The notes: generated by a model from the letters alone, not told the origin. A DNA stretch of 64,000 nucleotides from Hermatobates lingyangjiaoensis (GCA_026182355.1 JAPFBL010000164.1:310001-374000), one strand, 5' to 3'. Shown: positions 22,601 through 33,960, counted from the first letter of the stretch. Translations and numbers: made by a program.

Positions 22601-23615
22601 CCCAGAGCCGTTAATATTAAACTTGAGTGGACGCTCATTTACAGGTATACGATATTATTTAATTCCATACCAGTAAGAAACATCAAAGAATTACAATCTG
22701 CCGTAAACAGTTCCTGAAATGAAGATTGAGCCAGTATCAATACGATGATATTGAGTGTATCAAAGATCTTTTTCTAACTTTTCAGCATGTCGAACAGACG
22801 CGACCCCGTATATCTTATATACAAAGGTAGAGTTCTTGAGAAACAGGACATACTTGAGTATTTGGGTGTCAATAAGTTTGAAAAACTGAACTTTAATTCA
22901 CATACAGTACTGAGAACAGATTTACTCGATCCAAGATTTTAAAATATTTAATGTCAAGGAATTGAGGTGCTAGTCGAAATGTCTTGAGAACTGACTATAA
23001 AACACATACATATACAACCTATTCTTGAATATGGGAAGAAAGGTCTTGTTACTGTTAGTACAAGCAGCTGCTAGAAACTGGGTGATGTCTAAAACACACC
23101 ATAACACAACAGGTGGTGGATAATCTTGCACGAAGAAACTAACGAAGCAGTAATTTGGTATTGAAACACTTTAATTTTGATTAAACACAGTGTGCCTTAA
23201 ATTTTCGGAAAGTAGGAAAGGAATGCATCCAGATTTGGATTATTACTATGAACTGCTGGGTTTGAAGACTCAAACTTCACCACCGACTAGAGGTGAAGAA
23301 ATTTGAAATGATCGCAATTTGGATATAAGTGCTGCCGCTGAGGAATCCAAATGTACTGTAGTAACTAACGTTATTACGTATGTCATTTTTATTAACACCA
23401 AAAGATTTATATTTATAGCTTTTTGTTTATGCCAGTTGTAAAAGCCACCTCACCAGATCCATCTTGGGTACTTCATCAGAACTATTTCATATTCTCACTT
23501 CTGATGATTTGTATGTTTATCAAGACGTGGCAAAAGAGCTCTATGTTAAAAAACATCAAGTTATTCTATTTTATCAAGGTATAACCGAAAGGTTCAGGTG
23601 CATGATTAAATCAAA
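22600..23615. other. Intronic stretch, nothing recognised
   Basis: No ORF of interest and no match to the element families seen elsewhere in the window. Confidence 0.4.
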
Positions 23616-23617
23616 AC

Positions 23618-23760
23618 AGACTTAGCGCCCTCTCTGAGGGACGATATGCTCAGACTTCTCTACCTTCCTCGTGAATAAATCGAAGGCTAGAGTGTGAATT
23701 GAACCCTGGATTTTCTAATGCAGAGGCGAGCACGTTATCACTGGGTTAGCCTGCCTCCCT
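23618..23760 (-). mobile_element. tRNA-derived SINE (copy 4)
   Basis: Minus-strand copy. 'ggaggcaggctaacccag' and 'gttcaattcacactctagcc' (read on the minus strand) correspond to the tRNA-like head and B-box region, and 'tcgtgaataaatcgaagg' (plus) to the body. Confidence 0.65.
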
Positions 23761-24429
23761 CAAGAGAATGTAACATCAAATAGGATTCAGTTTAGCCTAG
23801 ATTGACTGCTCTGCTGATTCATGCCATCCAATTATGAAGACGTCATATGAAATATAGCGGTGCGATTTTCCAATAATATCACTAAAAAGCTTTACAGCAC
23901 TGACAGTAAATACATTTTTAAATTATTTTATATTTTTTAACTCATTATATCATGGATTCACTATCTTCCTATTTTTACTCCTTTTAAAAACTTGTTTTTC
24001 TTTTATAAACATACCTTATAAAAGAATAATAAGCACATTTATTTTATTTGTAATTTATTTAAAAACTGTCGGTATAACAATAATAATTGTAATTTTTTAC
24101 GAAAGCTGCTGTTAGGATTGATGACCGATGTTGATTAGATACCATAGTAATGCAAGTCGCTAGAGATAAAAGGGTTCACTCAATTTTAATTAAATTGGTT
24201 TAGGGCTTTCTTCCTTCTTGTCAGATTTAATCGCTTCGTTTTAATAAAAGATCGAGCAAATAAATTCAAATTAAACTTAGGTGAATAATTAAATCTTGCT
24301 GGATGGCATTCAAATTTTATTGTTTAGATAAAGGGTTGTCATAGCTTTGTTTGTTACAGATGTAGCAGAAATTATTGTTCATATAGTATTAAATATGTAT
24401 TTTATACACATAAGCGGAAATGTATTTGC

Positions 24430-25021
24430 GTTTAAGCTCTCAACAAGAGCTTATTGACAAGCTGTTTCTCAGAGTTCAAGATCTACTATCTATTCAGAAT
24501 AAATGGCTTTGTTAACGAGGGTTGTCAACCCCTACTAATGAACAGGCAGGAAAAAACAATAAGCAAGTTCTTACGCTATATCAAGCCGAAGAAAGAACTT
24601 GCAAGTCAGTCAACAGAGTGACTTGTGATGAGGAAGCAGTTCAGTATCCAACTGAATTTCTTGAATCCGTGACTGATTCTGGAGTGCCTGTTCATGAGTA
24701 AAAACTTAAAGTAGGAGCACCAATCGTGCTGCGATTTTGTAGCAGTAACACATTTCTGTTCTGTAGCAGTAAGTGAAACCAAGTTTTTCTCACATGCCCA
24801 AATAGTTTGCTTGCTCAAGATTCAGAGGTTCAAACTCTAAGTTCTTCCATGCACCTGAAGGACAGACAGCCAAAATAGTGTATACAGAGCCATTTCCTTA
24901 ACACTGCACTAATAATGGTATTTTATACTATTCTATAATTTCTAATGATATTGTGGAATACCATGTATCATCTCCCAATTTTTGAAAAAGTACCCGTCAA
25001 TGACGGGCACGTTTGCTCTAG
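24430..25021 (+). mobile_element. Helitron remnant, 3' part with helicase fragments
   Basis: Frames broken by stops spell the C-terminal Pif1-type helicase of a Helitron: MNRQEK, KELASQ, EEAVQYPTEFLESVTDSG, VPVHE, LKVGAPIVL, then after an internal gap SETKFFSHAQ and APEGQTAKIVYTE-like pieces. The 3' end shows the hairpin CCCGTCA/TGACGGG (24993-25007) followed by CTAG (25018-25021) and a T, the classical Helitron terminus (CTRR, insertion at AT). The 5' end was not located. Compared with the 39325-40709 copy, about 170 bp around the GTRL...FAM region are deleted. Confidence 0.8.
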
Positions 25022-25496
25022 TACAGAGCAAAAATATCAGAAGCCATTATTATTTAAAAACAAAAGTTAAATATAAATATTTAAGTAGAAAACAATGAAA
25101 CATTTTCGAATCATTCAGAACTAATAAAGCTAAGGGAAGACCTTTCTACTTAATCCCTAAAACCACTTAGCCCACTTAACCTACCTGCATTATGAACAAA
25201 TATCTTTGTCCTCTTGTACCCTGAATGACTACTAATATTACTTTATGAATACAAATTTAGGGAACAAGATCTTTCTCGTCCTGATAATTAGTGGTGAACC
25301 CTTGAAACAAGTTGAGTATTGGGAATTTATTATAATTAACAAACGGAATAACAGATGAAGTGCTATTCAAGAAGATTAAAAGTTATCTGATGAGGAAACA
25401 AGTTCTAGCCATTACGGTTATAAATATAATTATGTGGGTGTTAAAGGAAGTCTGCTAACAAAATTTACATTTATATCCGCATACAAACACACTTAC

Positions 25497-25550
<54 letters not shown>

Positions 25551-25857
25551 TTCGATGAAAATACAATCCGAAATGGACAAATACAGTTCAGTCTACATTA
25601 AGAAACATAGAGAAATTAAAAACACACACTTACCGTCTCTAATTTTGGGTTGAACCGTCTTCAGAAGAGATAAGAGAGGGAAACCAAGCGCACTGGTACA
25701 GAGACGGTTGGAGACCCCTCCGTTGGACCGTTGGACGGTCTTTGTACCAGTGCGCTTGGTTTTCCCCTCTTATCTCTCCTGAAACGGTTCAACTGAAAAT
25801 TAGAGACTGTAAGTCTGTTCTTAATTTTTCTATGTTTCTTAATGTACATTGAACTAT
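25551..25857. mobile_element. Fold-back element, family B (copy 2)
   Basis: Arms begin with 'gatgaaaatacaatccg' on the left, next to a long (TA)n. The interior holds 'aaaccaagcgcactggtaca' and its inverse. The right ribozyme is damaged ('cctgaaacggttcaactgaaaatt'); the left reads 'gtcttcag' with an altered GAAA complement. Confidence 0.65.
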
Positions 25858-25868
25858 ATATATACAAA

Positions 25869-26095
25869 AACAAAACTAGAGTTTATCGGGACTCAGTCAG
25901 TTCTTCGGGTTCAAATTAAACTCTCATTGCCAACGTTTCGGTTTTTATTTACAACCTTTTCATAGGCCTACAAAAAAGTTTTAAATAAAAACTGAAACGT
26001 TGGCAATGAGAGTTTAATTTTGAACCTGAAGAACTGACCGAGTCCCGATAAACTCTAGTTTCGTTTCTATTCCACGGTCGATATACTTTTATGAA

Positions 26096-26098
<3 letters not shown>
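25869..26098. mobile_element. Fold-back element, family C (minimal)
   Basis: Both arms of the family C terminal repeat meet with a loop of only a few bases near 25967-25985 ('cataggcctacaaaaaag'), so this is terminal sequence with no coding insert. The arms contain 'tttatcgggactcagtcag', 'aaactctcattgccaacg' and 'gaaacgttggcaatgag'. The right end reaches (TA)n at 26100. Confidence 0.75.
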
Positions 26099-26140
<42 letters not shown>

Positions 26141-26144
<4 letters not shown>

Positions 26145-26275
26145 GTCGAAACCGCAACAAGAAAATGAGGGAAAATAGTAAGTTCTTTCAACCGTAACAA
26201 GCGGTCTTCGTATTTTTCCCATTTTCTTATTGAGGTTTTGACGTTGACTTTTAAGGTGTTTATTGTAGAATCTTG
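26141..26275. mobile_element. Fold-back element, family A-like with one ribozyme arm deleted
   Basis: Left arm complete to 'caagcggtcttcgt'. The right arm resumes at 'tttttcccattttcttattg', so the sense ribozyme is missing while the outer arms still pair. Embedded in (TA)n on both sides. Confidence 0.6.
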
Positions 26276-26312
<37 letters not shown>

Positions 26313-26314
<2 letters not shown>

Positions 26315-26530
26315 ATTGATCAAACCACAATAAGAAATGGGAAAACAAGACTAAGATCTTTCAACCGTAACAAGCGGTCTTCGTCAAAGTCAAAAACCCA
26401 TAGTCAGTTGGGTTTTTGACTCTGACGAAGACCGCTTGTTACGGTTGAAAGATCTTAGTCTTGTTTTCCCATTTCTTATTGTGGTTTGATCATTGATTGT
26501 TATTTCACATGTTTATGTGAAACCTTTTTA
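26313..26530. mobile_element. Fold-back element, family A (copy 9, well preserved)
   Basis: Complete ribozyme-like motifs at 26349-26391 (minus) and 26418-26460 (plus), with a loop around 'cccatagtcagttggg'. The left outer arm is truncated at (TA)n; the right outer arm continues through 'tgttatttcacatgtttatg'. Confidence 0.75.
26418..26460 (+). ncRNA. Hammerhead-ribozyme-like motif, family A
   Basis: All core positions as at 6496-6538. The partner on the minus strand is 26349-26391, which carries one change in the CTGACGA flank (cgtcaaagtc, i.e. CTTTGACGA region) that alters U4/C3 context. Confidence 0.6.
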
Positions 26531-26544
26531 TATATATACCATAT

Positions 26545-26665
26545 ATATAAAATTCTGGACTGCCTGCTTATGAGTAAAAACACTTCTAGTAGGGGCACGA
26601 ATCATGCGGCTATTTTGTCGCAGTAGGACATTTCATGTTACGAAACTTGTGCCCCAAAAATGTGG
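26545..26665 (+). mobile_element. Helitron helicase fragment
   Basis: 'ctggactgcctgcttatgag' and 'taggggcacgaatcatgcgg', followed by 'catttcatgttacgaaac', match the P-S-G-L-P-x-H-E / VGAxIMLLRN-coding region of the Helitrons at 24680 (+) and 39840-39930 (-). Too short for ends. Confidence 0.55.
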
Positions 26666-26744
26666 AACGGGACTCAATACAGATATATATATATATTATA
26701 TATATAATTCCTACCAAATTTTACAAATATATATAATTGTATAG

Positions 26745-26882
26745 GTAGGATGCAAACCAGTCTCTGCAGGAGTACGCTTAGTTTATTTCTCTTATCTCTC
26801 CTTATGAAGGTTGAAACAGAAAATTAAAAACATGTGCATGTTTTTCATTTATCTGTGTATCTTTGTAAATATTAGACTATAT
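26745..26882 (+). mobile_element. Family B terminal fragment (decayed)
   Basis: 'aaaccagtctctgcaggagt', 'ttatctctccttatgaagg' and 'aacagaaaattaaaaacatg' follow the order of a family B right arm. The ribozyme core is disrupted (CTTATGAAGG). Confidence 0.45.
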
Positions 26883-28114
26883 ATATAAATTTACAATGAT
26901 ATAGAGTCTATAGATCGAAAGTAGTTGAACACTCTATTAATACTAAAAAATAAAATTTGTAACATATTGTTTTAACATTTGGTTCAAATAAATTGATACA
27001 TCGAAGTACAGAGGAATGAAGTTATGAAAAAAGTTAAGAATAATTATCTGTTAATTGTTACAATTTATAAAAAAAATCAACTATATATACTAGTAGGAGA
27101 AAAAAATACAAAAAAAGTAAGACAAATTTGAAAAATATTTTAAAAGTGTTTAATCAAGATAAGTGATGGACTAATTAATTAAGTGGGGAGAAAAAAGTTT
27201 TCAGCTTTAGAGGGGAGAAGTGAATGTTGAAAAATCTATTTGTCGTTTTGAGGGCTAAGTCAGGCTATAAATTATCTGGGGAGCTTAGAATGAGCTGAGA
27301 AAAGAAAATAGTTTTGCACGGTATTGTTTGATTTCAAACAAAAAACTTTTTCAAAGCGATATAAAATGAAAAACTAATCATTGCTGGCTTAGTTCAAATT
27401 ATTTATAATCTTGTCGATTTCGAAATAAATGTTTACTTTACATTAAGTATACTGACAGTATAATATTAAGTATACTGAAATAATAAAATAAAATTTTCAA
27501 AATAACAAACGGTCCTTTAGGACAACTTATATTTGCCTTCTTAAAATCTTTTTGTAACCCTGGCATCAATTTAATGACCATTAATTATTATTTTTAATTT
27601 GTATTATTTCCACCTTTTGTTTTTGTATTACTGTTTTACTCTTTTTTTAATTTCTTAGAGATTATTTTTTTAGTTACTTAATTTTTGTTTAGTTATTTAT
27701 TTTTTTGTGTTAGAAATACTACGTACATATTACTAAGCCGTATGTTCTGCATGGTTAGTTGCTGTTTTCCAGTCGTGCAGAACCCTTCTATTTTTTCTAA
27801 TCCTTTTCCTGATGACGACAAGTTCAAAATATTTGATAATAGGGCAGTTTCATATTTTTTTGATGGTTTTGTAAATCTGTAGTCGGCTTTGATCATTTGT
27901 TGTTTAAAAATTTTAGTGTCAACTATGTCCTGGAGGGTGGGCTTCTTCCTGTGAGAATACATAGGACTTGAAAACGCTAATATATATATATATATTAGTT
28001 ATGTATATATATATAATTATATATAAAACTAATATATACATATATTATATATATATATATAAATATAATATATATATATAAATCATTGGACCTCAAACCT
28101 CAAAAAAATACATC

Positions 28115-28130
<16 letters not shown>
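26883..28130. other. Intronic AT-rich stretch, no gene
   Basis: No recognisable gene. The overlapping reading frames at 27685-27962 are of unknown significance: one strand shows a modestly conserved-looking KPSKKYETALLSNILNL stretch, but I cannot assign it. (TA)n tracts occupy 27980-28130. Confidence 0.35.
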
Positions 28131-28146
<16 letters not shown>

Positions 28147-28186
28147 TCAAAACGAAGGAAACACACAGAAAGACACAGACATAACT

Positions 28187-28224
28187 CACATCGATATTTC
28201 AACCATCGTCGTCATCAGGAGGTG
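28187..28224 (-). ncRNA. Hammerhead-ribozyme-like motif, family E (left arm)
   Basis: 38-nt mirror of 28350-28387. One substitution makes stem II GAC/GUU, which can still pair by a G-U wobble. Confidence 0.55.
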
Positions 28225-28261
28225 CGAAGAGTGAAGAGCGAAGAGTCCCGATAATAATAAT

Positions 28262-28322
<61 letters not shown>

Positions 28323-28349
28323 TAGAGTCCCGGGACTCTTCGCTCTTCG

Positions 28350-28387
28350 CACCTCCTGATGACGACGATGGTCGAAATATCGATGTG
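28350..28387 (+). ncRNA. Hammerhead-ribozyme-like motif, family E (right arm)
   Basis: CACCUC, CUGAUGA (28356-28362), unpaired C, stem II GAC/GUC with loop GAUG, GAAA (28374-28377), palindrome AUAU, C, GAUGUG. Stem I pairs at five of six positions. Confidence 0.65.
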
Positions 28388-28561
28388 AGTTATGTCTGTG
28401 TCTTTCTGTGTGTTTCCTTCGTTTTGAATTTATTTTATTTTAAAAAAGTCCGCTGGACCGTTTCTTTTAATTGTATACTCGTATATATATATACATGTCT
28501 CTAGCCCATTTTATATGAAAATTACCTCTGTACGTCGAAAGTTAATAAGAAAAATGCAGAA

Positions 28562-28637
28562 AGGTCGTAAATGCTGAAGCTGCTGCATATTTTAATTCCA
28601 TTTGTTTACAAGAAGACCTGCTGCCCACTTATACTTT
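28562..28637 (+). pseudogene. Penelope-like ORF N-terminus fragment
   Basis: Encodes KVVNAEAAAYFNSICLQEDL followed by LPTYT without a stop, then runs into TA-rich sequence. It is the same protein segment as the minus-strand frame at 15830-15910. Flanked on the right by a family C fragment (28655-28697). Confidence 0.5.
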
Positions 28638-28710
28638 ATATATATAACTAATATAAAAATGGATCAAAGTATCTACCGTGGAATAGAAACAAAACTAATA
28701 TATATATATA

Positions 28711-29007
28711 TTTAGTTCAATATAGACAAAGAAACATAGAGAATTCAAAAGAACACACTTAGAGTCTCTAATTTTCGGTTTGAACCGGCTTCAGGAGAGA
28801 TAAGAGAGGGAAACCAAGCGCACTGGTTCAGAGACGGTTGGAGACCCCCTCTCGGTTGGAGTGCGCTTGGTTTCCCTCTCTTAGCTCTTCTGAAGCCGGT
28901 TCAAACCGAAAATTAGAGACTGTAAGTGTGTTCTTTGAATTCTCTATGTTTCTTTGTCTGTATTGAACTATATTTGTCCGTTTTGGATCGTATTTCCAAC
29001 GAAAAAG
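28711..29007. mobile_element. Fold-back element, family B (copy 3)
   Basis: Arms extend from 'tagttcaatatagacaaag' to 'tttggatcgtatttccaacg'. Interior blocks are 'aaaccaagcgcactggttc' and its inverse. The right ribozyme core reads CTGAAGC, one base off the expected CTGAAGA. Confidence 0.7.
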
Positions 29008-29046
29008 TGTATATATTTATATGTATTAGTTAATAGTGTATAAAAT

Positions 29047-29088
29047 AAACCTGATGATGGCCTTTTGAAGGACCGAAACATGTCGTTT
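29047..29088 (+). ncRNA. Hammerhead-ribozyme-like motif, family H (single arm)
   Basis: AAAC, CUGAUGA (29051-29057), unpaired U, stem II GG-CCUU/AAGG-A-CC with one bulge, GAAA (29075-29078), palindrome ACAUGU (29078-29083), C (29084), GUUU. Stem I AAAC/GUUU pairs fully. A decayed relative starts at 55981. No inverted partner is seen. Confidence 0.65.
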
Positions 29089-29290
29089 TAAGTAGTTAAG
29101 TTTAATTGTAAATTAAAAGCAAGTATTGGATAAAAAAGAAGTTAGCGTACAACCATGTGGAATAAAATTAATTATGGACAGTTTTTGCATATACTATTTT
29201 ATACCACAAAGAAATCAATCCGAAAACTGGAAAATCTTTCCAAAAATTAAGAAAAATGGAAATTGTTGAGGAATTCATAAATACATATAT

Positions 29291-29405
29291 ATAACGATCC
29301 TCGAACTAAATAATCTAAATTCACAGAAAAAAACTTAAAGAAGAGATTAAAAAAACTCATTACTATATTTTGACTTCGTTGTAATCAGAGTAGAAAGATG
29401 TGATG
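29291..29405 (-). mobile_element. Family I terminal fragment
   Basis: 'attcacagaaaaaaacttaa', 'aaactcattactatattttg' and 'cgttgtaatcagagtag' match the left arm of the fold-back at 6600-6838 in order. The ribozyme core is decayed. Confidence 0.45.
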
Positions 29406-29573
29406 TGTTATTTTTCTTTGTAAAATAGTTTGTAATGTAATCCTTAGTTCTTCTGTTTCAAAATTTATACTTCTGCCTATGAAAAAGGTTTTAAATAAAG
29501 ACCGAAACGTTGGCAAAGAGAGTTTAATTTGAACCTGAAGAACTGACCGAGTCCCGATAAACTTTAGTTTTGT
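29406..29573 (+). mobile_element. Family C terminal repeat, single right arm
   Basis: Contains 'tctgcctatgaaaaaggtt', 'gaccgaaacgttggcaaag', 'cctgaagaactgaccgag' and 'cccgataaactttagttttg', ending in TA-rich sequence. Confidence 0.65.
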
Positions 29574-30279
29574 ATATATATGATATATATATACTTTTCC
29601 TTATTATTTATCTTATTTATGATTATCTCCTCGGTCTGTAAGTTGACTGTACTGAAGGTACATTCTAATTAGTCGTTTTAGCTTCAGCTTGTCCTATAAT
29701 TAATAACGTTACAATATTAGAAGACCTCAATTGTTTTATCGATAATTCGATAAAATTCCTTTTGGAGGTTCTAAAGAAATAACCCTGATAAGAAATGACC
29801 TCACAACTCTCCAATTAAGTTTAAATCATTTTTTTTCTAATGAACCCTCAAATTTTTTTATCTCCTTTTTAACTAGTCTTTTATCTTATCTAACTGTTTT
29901 TCTATCTAACAATCCTGATCTTTCTTTCATTAATAGTTCAGCTTTACATGGTAATCTTTTTTTTTCTAATGAATGCTATTAGTTACCTTAATCGTGACAG
30001 TTCTTTAAATAAAATGCCAGACAAAAAAGACTAGTACTGTCCGCAAGGAACGTAAATTCAACAATGGTGTTATATTTGGCAGCTTTCAAATTTATTATTA
30101 CGCAAACTTCTTCTTCCTCAGTTTGCACACTGCTTTATTTCTTGATGATCTAATTTCCTTAAATAATAACCATGCCATTATGGAGGGTCTTTCCACTGAT
30201 GGTATTCGTACTTTTTTCCTTCCTTTTATGTTATCTTGTCCTTTACTTAATTCCAAAAAATAATAACATGCCTGATTAA

Positions 30280-31050
30280 CTTCCTTTTTGAAAGACCCAT
30301 TATTTTTAGGTAATGTTGGCTTTAGAGGTTTTGACAGCTACTTATAGCCTGTTGTTAGTAGCTAACCATCTTTTGTAACGGCACCTTCCATTTTCTTAAA
30401 TCTTTCATAATCTGTAACTATTTTATAGTTTTGATCAACCTCTTATGGTTACTATAGATGCCACTATGGTCTATAAAATCTATCTACTCTCAGGGATTGG
30501 ATGCTCTGTGATACTTCATTGACTGCAGATCTTCTCTTCATACTACTTTGACTACTTTTCTTGTTTTACTAGTAGACCTTAAGCGCAATACCTTTTGGTA
30601 TAATGATTGTTATTATCTTCAACCAGAGGTACTGCTATGGGTACAATTATGGACTCTACATTATCTACTTCATTCAAGGCTAAATTACGGCAAGGTTTCC
30701 TTTCCAATCATCAATTTTCCCCTCTCTTGTATTCTCGCTTGTTCGATATCTTTTTCATTCGGCGTCAGCATAAGTTACATGATTTTCTACAATATTTCCA
30801 AAATGTCTGCTTCTCAACCATTTTCACCTAAAATGTTTCAAGGAGATTTTTTTATTTTCAAGACGATGATATTAACTTTAGCAATAACCACTTCTTTATT
30901 TCTGCTCACTTAAAACCAACCAGTGCTTAGGAATATTTATCATTCCACTCATGTAAGGAAGGCAATGCCTAGATCCATATGTACTTACGTCCATAAAATT
31001 TGCAATAATCTCAAAAACAGTACTGTTCACTTAAAAAACTGATAAGCCAA
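30280..31050 (+). pseudogene. Penelope-like reverse transcriptase fossil
   Basis: RT-domain pieces in the family order, spread over frames and broken by stops: PVVSSxPSFVTAPSIFLN near 30340 (the RPIVS-type motif); MVTIDATMVYKIY near 30450 (D..SLYTNIP); LKRNTFWYNDCYYLQ at 30579-30625; RGTAMGT at 30625; PLLYSRLFDIFFIRR at 30720-30770 (the R.DD.FF active-site motif, missing one Asp codon); HKLHDFLQYFQN; INFSNNHFFISAHLKPTSA near 30870-30920 and YLSFHSC after it. The order and the KPTSA...FHSC signature are Penelope-like. The missing Asp and several frameshifts make it inactive. Weaker resemblance may extend left to about 29880. Confidence 0.7.
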
Positions 31051-32500
31051 ATTTTCAGAACAGAGCTATCTGTATTCTACCTGCTATGGTATCTCACTGG
31101 TGGTACCCTAGAATAGTTGTAATGAATTCTACATTTTTATTCATACCTATTTCCTTATAGGTGTGCTTATTGTCGCGGAGAAAATATCTTCCATCACGTG
31201 TGAGTGTACATTTTACAATCGTCGCTTTATATTTGTTGATTAAATTACCAAATTTTTTTTTATTTTAATAAAATGTATTTGTGAGCATATATTTTGATTA
31301 CGCTATATTTTTTTTTTAAACAAAGTTGTTAAAATAGTTGTGTTTTGAGAGTTTTGATTGAGTTCAAAGATTCAACAGATCATAAAAGTCAAATTTTGTT
31401 GTAGTAGTCCTATGAATAACTACAGCCAACAACTATTTCCATGCACTGCAGTGTTAGTCATAATGAGCTGCCCACTAATTGAACTGAGAAGAATTTATGT
31501 TATAAAAGAATTTATATCGATATTATTATGTTTATTCGGTAAACTTTTACAATAGATTAAGCGATTTAGTAAACCAATTAATCAACAAACAATAAACATG
31601 TTTGCTTATTAAGCAAATTTTGTTTTAGACGAGAAGATAATTGCTTTTGTAGCATTGTGTTACTAGAAGTAAGAACTCAGTAAGTTTTTTCAAACAGTAA
31701 ATAAGTCTCGTGTGAAGTAGTTGTTAATCATTCACCTAATAATAAAATAGAATAACTAACTTTAGTCAGATACCTTTGAAGGTAACAATGAGAAGAGGTA
31801 AGTATATTAGAGGGCTTAGAGTAAGATTAAGAGCCTACACAATGACCCTTGAATGATGATGTAGTTTTTTTTATCTCCATTGTTTGTATTTCGAGTCATT
31901 TATGATCAACAAATACACTTTTCAAATCATGTATCCACCTTCTAAAATATAAAGCCTTCAACATAAAGTGGGCAATTCGATTGAAAGTTTTGTTTAGAAA
32001 TGCTCCCTAAATCATTAACAAATGATAATCTTATAAACATCCTTAACGGAGAAAAGAATGGAATATATATTGCATTTGATATAAATTGGAAACTTAGATT
32101 TACTGTTGAAATAAAATAAGTTCCAGATGTTTAACATGCACTTGTGAGCCTTATATCGTTATCCTTATAATTTAAGATTCTTAAAGTTATTTCAAATTCC
32201 TGAATCCTTAACTACTCCAAATTGTTGTTGAGGACATCTAACCCGACCAACGACCAACGACCAACGAATATATCCGCGCACTATAGTGCACGTCGTAAAC
32301 TAGCAGTTCCAGACCAGAGGGCTTCTACTGCTTGCTTACTGTGCTACTATAACTTGGAATGTCAGTAATTCATGTCAGATATAAGTTCGTCTGTACAGTA
32401 AAGATGTCGTATTCGCGGTCATGTGGTCTTGTTGAGGTCATGGTTTTCAAAGTTTTTAGTCATCAGTTGGAAAAGTAGTCAGATAGTCAGTGGATGAAGT
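31051..32500. other. Intronic stretch, nothing recognised
   Basis: AT-rich sequence without assignable frame or element end. At 32245-32275 there is a short direct repeat of 'cgaccaacga'. Confidence 0.4.
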
Positions 32501-32506
32501 AATTGT

Positions 32507-32779
32507 TCAGTGAGGTTGAGGAAGGTTGGTGGCAGGATTTAGAGTTTGTACAAGGAGGTTTGAATGAGTATATAGTTTGTTGTCTTCATTGGTAGTAAGT
32601 CGAGTGATGTAACTATCTATGGATTCCATTTTCAAATCATGGTGAATATCAATATTACGGGCGTACCAAGGAGCCCTGGCTATAAGGCGAGCACACTTAT
32701 TTTGAACAAGGCTGTCTGCTAAGTACTTGCCGTGCTGCTGGGCTATATCAGGAAGGCATTCATAATGAGGTATTCCCAC
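32507..32779 (-). pseudogene. LINE reverse transcriptase C-terminal fragment
   Basis: The minus-strand frame contains LVQNKCARLIARAPWYARN followed by IDIHHDLKMESIDSYITRL and LYTHSNLLVQTLN. This is the QNK.LR.I..APWYVRN...H.DL signature found after the RT domain of Jockey-type non-LTR retrotransposons. The 90-residue frame is open, but the expected upstream RT is not recognisable on the minus strand beyond 32780. A 5'-truncated or mosaic copy. Confidence 0.75.
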
Positions 32780-33714
32780 ATATCGGGAATGGCCCCTTCT
32801 ACTTCGTACAATGTTCTTGTTGTTTGTTGTTTGGCGTGTGGTTAGTGTTAAGTTCCTGATTCAGGAAGTATAGGACTCAAACTGGTTAATTTGTGGAGTT
32901 ATAGTAGGTGTCTCGGAAACAGTCATCTTCAAATTGGTTACCTGAAGAATAACAAGAAATAGCTGAAGATTTCAGGAGGCTTTTTGGCACTGATTTGACT
33001 GATGAGCCGTAGCTCATAATAACAGGCGCTCATGCACGACTAACAGCTATAACCCCAGAATAGTCTCAAAAATGTAGACTGCTATAAGTCAGACGGCACT
33101 GTTTATGCATCAACTTTTCTACAGTTTATTCTTTTTAGATTATGATGTAACATTCGAAAATAGAAACATTTCAAAATTTGCATAATGGAATTCGAAAGTT
33201 GTTAAAGTTTAGATAGAGTCGGAATGATTTTACAAGCCAGTGAATGTCAGATGTCACAGCGAGTTATGGGAAATAGGGAAAGTTTCCTTAATTATTAAAT
33301 CTAAAGTGCGAATTGAATATATTAGGCACAGAAATGGACTGGTCAAGCAAAACTAGAATTCTTAATAGTACCCTAATTGAAGAAAATCTATACAATTCAA
33401 TTTAATAAAACATAAAAACAATCATAAAATAGATAATTATTAAAAAAAAAGAAAAATCTATGTTGTCTGAAATAAAATTTGCTGTAATAAAACACATAAT
33501 CAGAAATTTTAAATAACTGATTCATTCATTGATTACATTAAAGGTGGACTATTAAATTGCACAATAGTTGTAGATTAAGTTGACTGCATTGAGTATGTGA
33601 ACTACCATAGAAGGTATGTGACTGTGCATGTGTGTGATTCAACTTGCAACTAGAATAAGTAACATTTCAGCTTGAGCATCAATACATAGTGACTTGACAG
33701 CAAAATTCAGGAGC

Positions 33715-33960
33715 AGGTTAGCCCTTGTGACCAACATTCTCCCCTCTAGACTGTAATAAGGATTCATACCACTAGCGATATCTCGGGAGATGAATAAATC
33801 TGAGCTGTCGTCCCATGTAGAAGGATATTAATAGTTGGTCTGGTCATAAAGATTCGATGGACTCGTTAAAGATCGGTATCGGGATCTGGAATTACACTTG
33901 AGTGATGAATGTGAATTGTTCCACGAACAGGACAACTGAGTGAAGGCTATTACAAAGGCT
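33715..33960 (+). mobile_element. tRNA-derived SINE (copy 5, in duplicated unit 1)
   Basis: 'caggttagcccttgtgacc' and 'acattctcccctctag' give the head, 'gggagatgaataaatctgag' the body. It matches copy 6 base for base apart from indels. Confidence 0.6.

Larger units (their letters stand above)
28138..28490. mobile_element. Fold-back element, family E, with (AAT)n in the loop
   Basis: Perfect-looking arms of about 110 bp ('acgaaggaaacacacag...cgaagagtcccg') enclose an (ATA/AAT)n microsatellite at 28248-28325. Each arm has a hammerhead-like motif (28187-28224 minus, 28350-28387 plus). Flanked on both sides by (TA)n. Confidence 0.75.
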
